A stretch of 7,847 bases of DNA, taken from positions 1 to 7,847 of the forward strand of contig JAFNAH010000066.1 in NCBI GenBank assembly GCA_017860075.1, written 5' to 3'. Of this stretch, positions 6,789-7,847 are shown piece after piece. A program made the translations under genes and the position numbers. How positions within the stretch are numbered: position 1 is the first letter of the stretch; every line of letters starts with the position of its first letter. The notes under the pieces are model-generated. The model was given only the letters and a program-made list of their open reading frames with translations. It searched no databases and was not told the DNA's origin. The stretch is from Acidobacteriota bacterium. Lineage in GTDB: Bacteria; Acidobacteriota; UBA6911.

Positions 6789-7847
6789 ATGACGACCAAT
6801 ACTGCCGCCTCGACCGCATCGGGGCCAAGGCTGAGACGCGTGCTCGGGCTCTGGGACCTGATTCTTTATGGGCTGATCGTGATACAGCCGACCGCGCCGA
6901 TGCCGCCCTTCGGGGTGATGAGCCAGCGGTCCCAGAACCACGCCGTCACCACGGTCCTGATCGCCATGGTGGCCATGCTGTTCACCGCCATCAGCTATGG
7001 CCGGATGGCGCGCGCCTATCCCAGTGCCGGATCGGCCTTCACTTACGTCGGCCAGGAGATCCATCCTGCTCTGGGGTTCGTGACGGGCTGGGGCATGGCG
7101 ATGGATTACATGCTCAACCCGCTCATCTGCACGATCCTCTGCAGCAAGTTTGCCATGAACTCCGTTCCAGGGATCCCTTTTGCGTACTGGGCGGCATTCT
7201 TTGCGCTGCTTTTCACCGGGCTGAACCTGTTCGGCATCCGGACGTCCGCCCGGATCAACGAAGGACTGGCCGCGGGGATGGGGATTGTGATCGTCATCTT
7301 CCTGGTGGTGGCGGTGCGCTACATTTTCGGCAACCCGCACGACGGGGCGGCGTTCTTCATCCGGCCGTTCTACGATGCCCAGACATTCTCGCTATCGGCC
7401 GTGCTTGGCGGAACATCGCTGGCGGTTCTCACTTACATCGGTTTCGACGGCATCTCGACGCTGTCCGAAGAGGCGGAGAACCCGAGGCGCAACATCCTGC
7501 TGGCCACCGTCCTCGTCTGCCTGATCACAGGGATCATGGCCTCGGTCGAGGTCTACGCCGCGCAGTTGATCTGGCCGGGCTCGGAACCCTACCCGGACGT
7601 GGATACGGCATATGTCCACGTGGCGGGCCGCGCCGGTGGACCGTGGCTGTTTTCTCTGATCAATATCACACTGCTGGTGGCGACGGTCGGATCCGGCATG
7701 GGCACGCAGTTGGGCGCAGCGCGGCTTCTCTACGGAATGGGTCGTGGAAACGCGATTCCGAAGTCTTTCTTCGGGGCGATAGAACCTAAACGGCGCATCC
7801 CGCGCAACAACGTGCTGTTTGTGGGCGCGCTGGCTCTCATCGGTTCA
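6789..7847 (+). CDS. APC-superfamily amino acid/polyamine-type permease, 3'-partial
   Basis: The frame is open from ATG 6789 to the last base (353 codons) with no stop, so the C-terminus lies outside the window. The start lies 9 nt after the glycosidase stop with a tight AAGGG site (6781-6785). The protein begins MTTNTAAS, then RRVLGLWDLILYGLIVIQPTAP (first helix), YPSAGSAFTYV (77-87) and NPLICTIL, and has hydrophobic helices near residues 53-70, 95-118, 130-150, 160-180, 205-222, 236-258, 287-305 and 343 onward. GFDGISTLSEEAENPRRN (218-235) is a characteristic APC cytoplasmic loop motif. It should be an inner-membrane proton- or cation-coupled importer of amino acids or amines; the substrate is not readable. 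Longer out-of-frame frames overlap it on both strands (6776-7789 plus, 6342-7340 minus) but give arginine-rich non-membrane sequence and are shadows. Pairing with a glycosidase is slightly unexpected. Confidence 0.88.
   Translation, partial: MTTNTAASTASGPRLRRVLGLWDLILYGLIVIQPTAPMPPFGVMSQRSQNHAVTTVLIAMVAMLFTAISYGRMARAYPSAGSAFTYVGQEIHPALGFVTGWGMAMDYMLNPLICTILCSKFAMNSVPGIPFAYWAAFFALLFTGLNLFGIRTSARINEGLAAGMGIVIVIFLVVAVRYIFGNPHDGAAFFIRPFYDAQTFSLSAVLGGTSLAVLTYIGFDGISTLSEEAENPRRNILLATVLVCLITGIMASVEVYAAQLIWPGSEPYPDVDTAYVHVAGRAGGPWLFSLINITLLVATVGSGMGTQLGAARLLYGMGRGNAIPKSFFGAIEPKRRIPRNNVLFVGALALIGS

Noticed and set aside
6342..7340. 332-aa minus-strand open frame
   Set aside because: It is antisense to two well-supported genes, has low-complexity His/Arg/Asp composition, and reflects GC-rich codon structure rather than a gene.
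6776..7789. 337-aa plus-strand open frame overlapping the glycosidase stop
   Set aside because: Its translation is rich in Arg, His and Gly with no family resemblance, whereas the frame from 6789 gives a coherent multi-helix APC permease over the same DNA.

Overview
The window is GC-rich bacterial DNA. It holds a broken sulfatase, a secreted metallo-beta-lactamase-fold protein, a two-gene hypothetical module (zinc-ribbon protein plus a protein with a duplicated domain), an alpha-galactosidase-like lipoprotein and an amino-acid-type permease that runs off the right edge. The sulfatase, the lipoprotein glycosidase and the dispersed intergenic hairpin repeat fit a free-living soil or water heterotroph such as Acidobacteriota or the Planctomycetota/Verrucomicrobiota group. 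This taxonomic guess is weak: no marker gene is present.

Left part (3-1354): an arylsulfatase reading frame enters from the left edge and is interrupted at 747-749 by an in-frame TAG. That stop sits exactly where a conserved block of about 20-25 residues is missing, and the C-terminal part continues in the same frame to 1130. A perfect 21-bp palindrome follows directly. Next comes a 152-bp nested inverted repeat (1173-1324) lying between the convergent 3' ends of the sulfatase and the metallo-beta-lactamase gene.

Middle part (1355-4403): a minus-strand gene encodes an exported metallo-beta-lactamase-fold hydrolase; its real start is at 2230, not further upstream. The 173-bp divergent spacer carries four GAATTC sites at 7-bp spacing, including a 20-bp perfect palindrome. 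On the plus strand follow a 210-aa protein with several Cys-pair zinc ribbons and, 2 nt later, a 454-aa protein whose N-terminal half looks like two copies of one ~70-residue domain. These two are very probably co-expressed and of unknown function.

Right part (4476-7847): a 767-aa predicted lipoprotein related to GH36 alpha-galactosidases is followed after 9 nt by an APC-superfamily permease cut by the window edge. The permease is masked by longer out-of-frame open frames on both strands. The glycosidase and permease are probably co-transcribed, possibly with the two genes upstream. The sulfatase remnant and the glycosidase hint at use of complex glycans, but no complete pathway is visible. 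I see no CRISPR array, RNA gene, transposase or recognisable defence system; the best candidates for something undescribed are the zinc-ribbon/duplicated-domain gene pair and the intergenic repeat.
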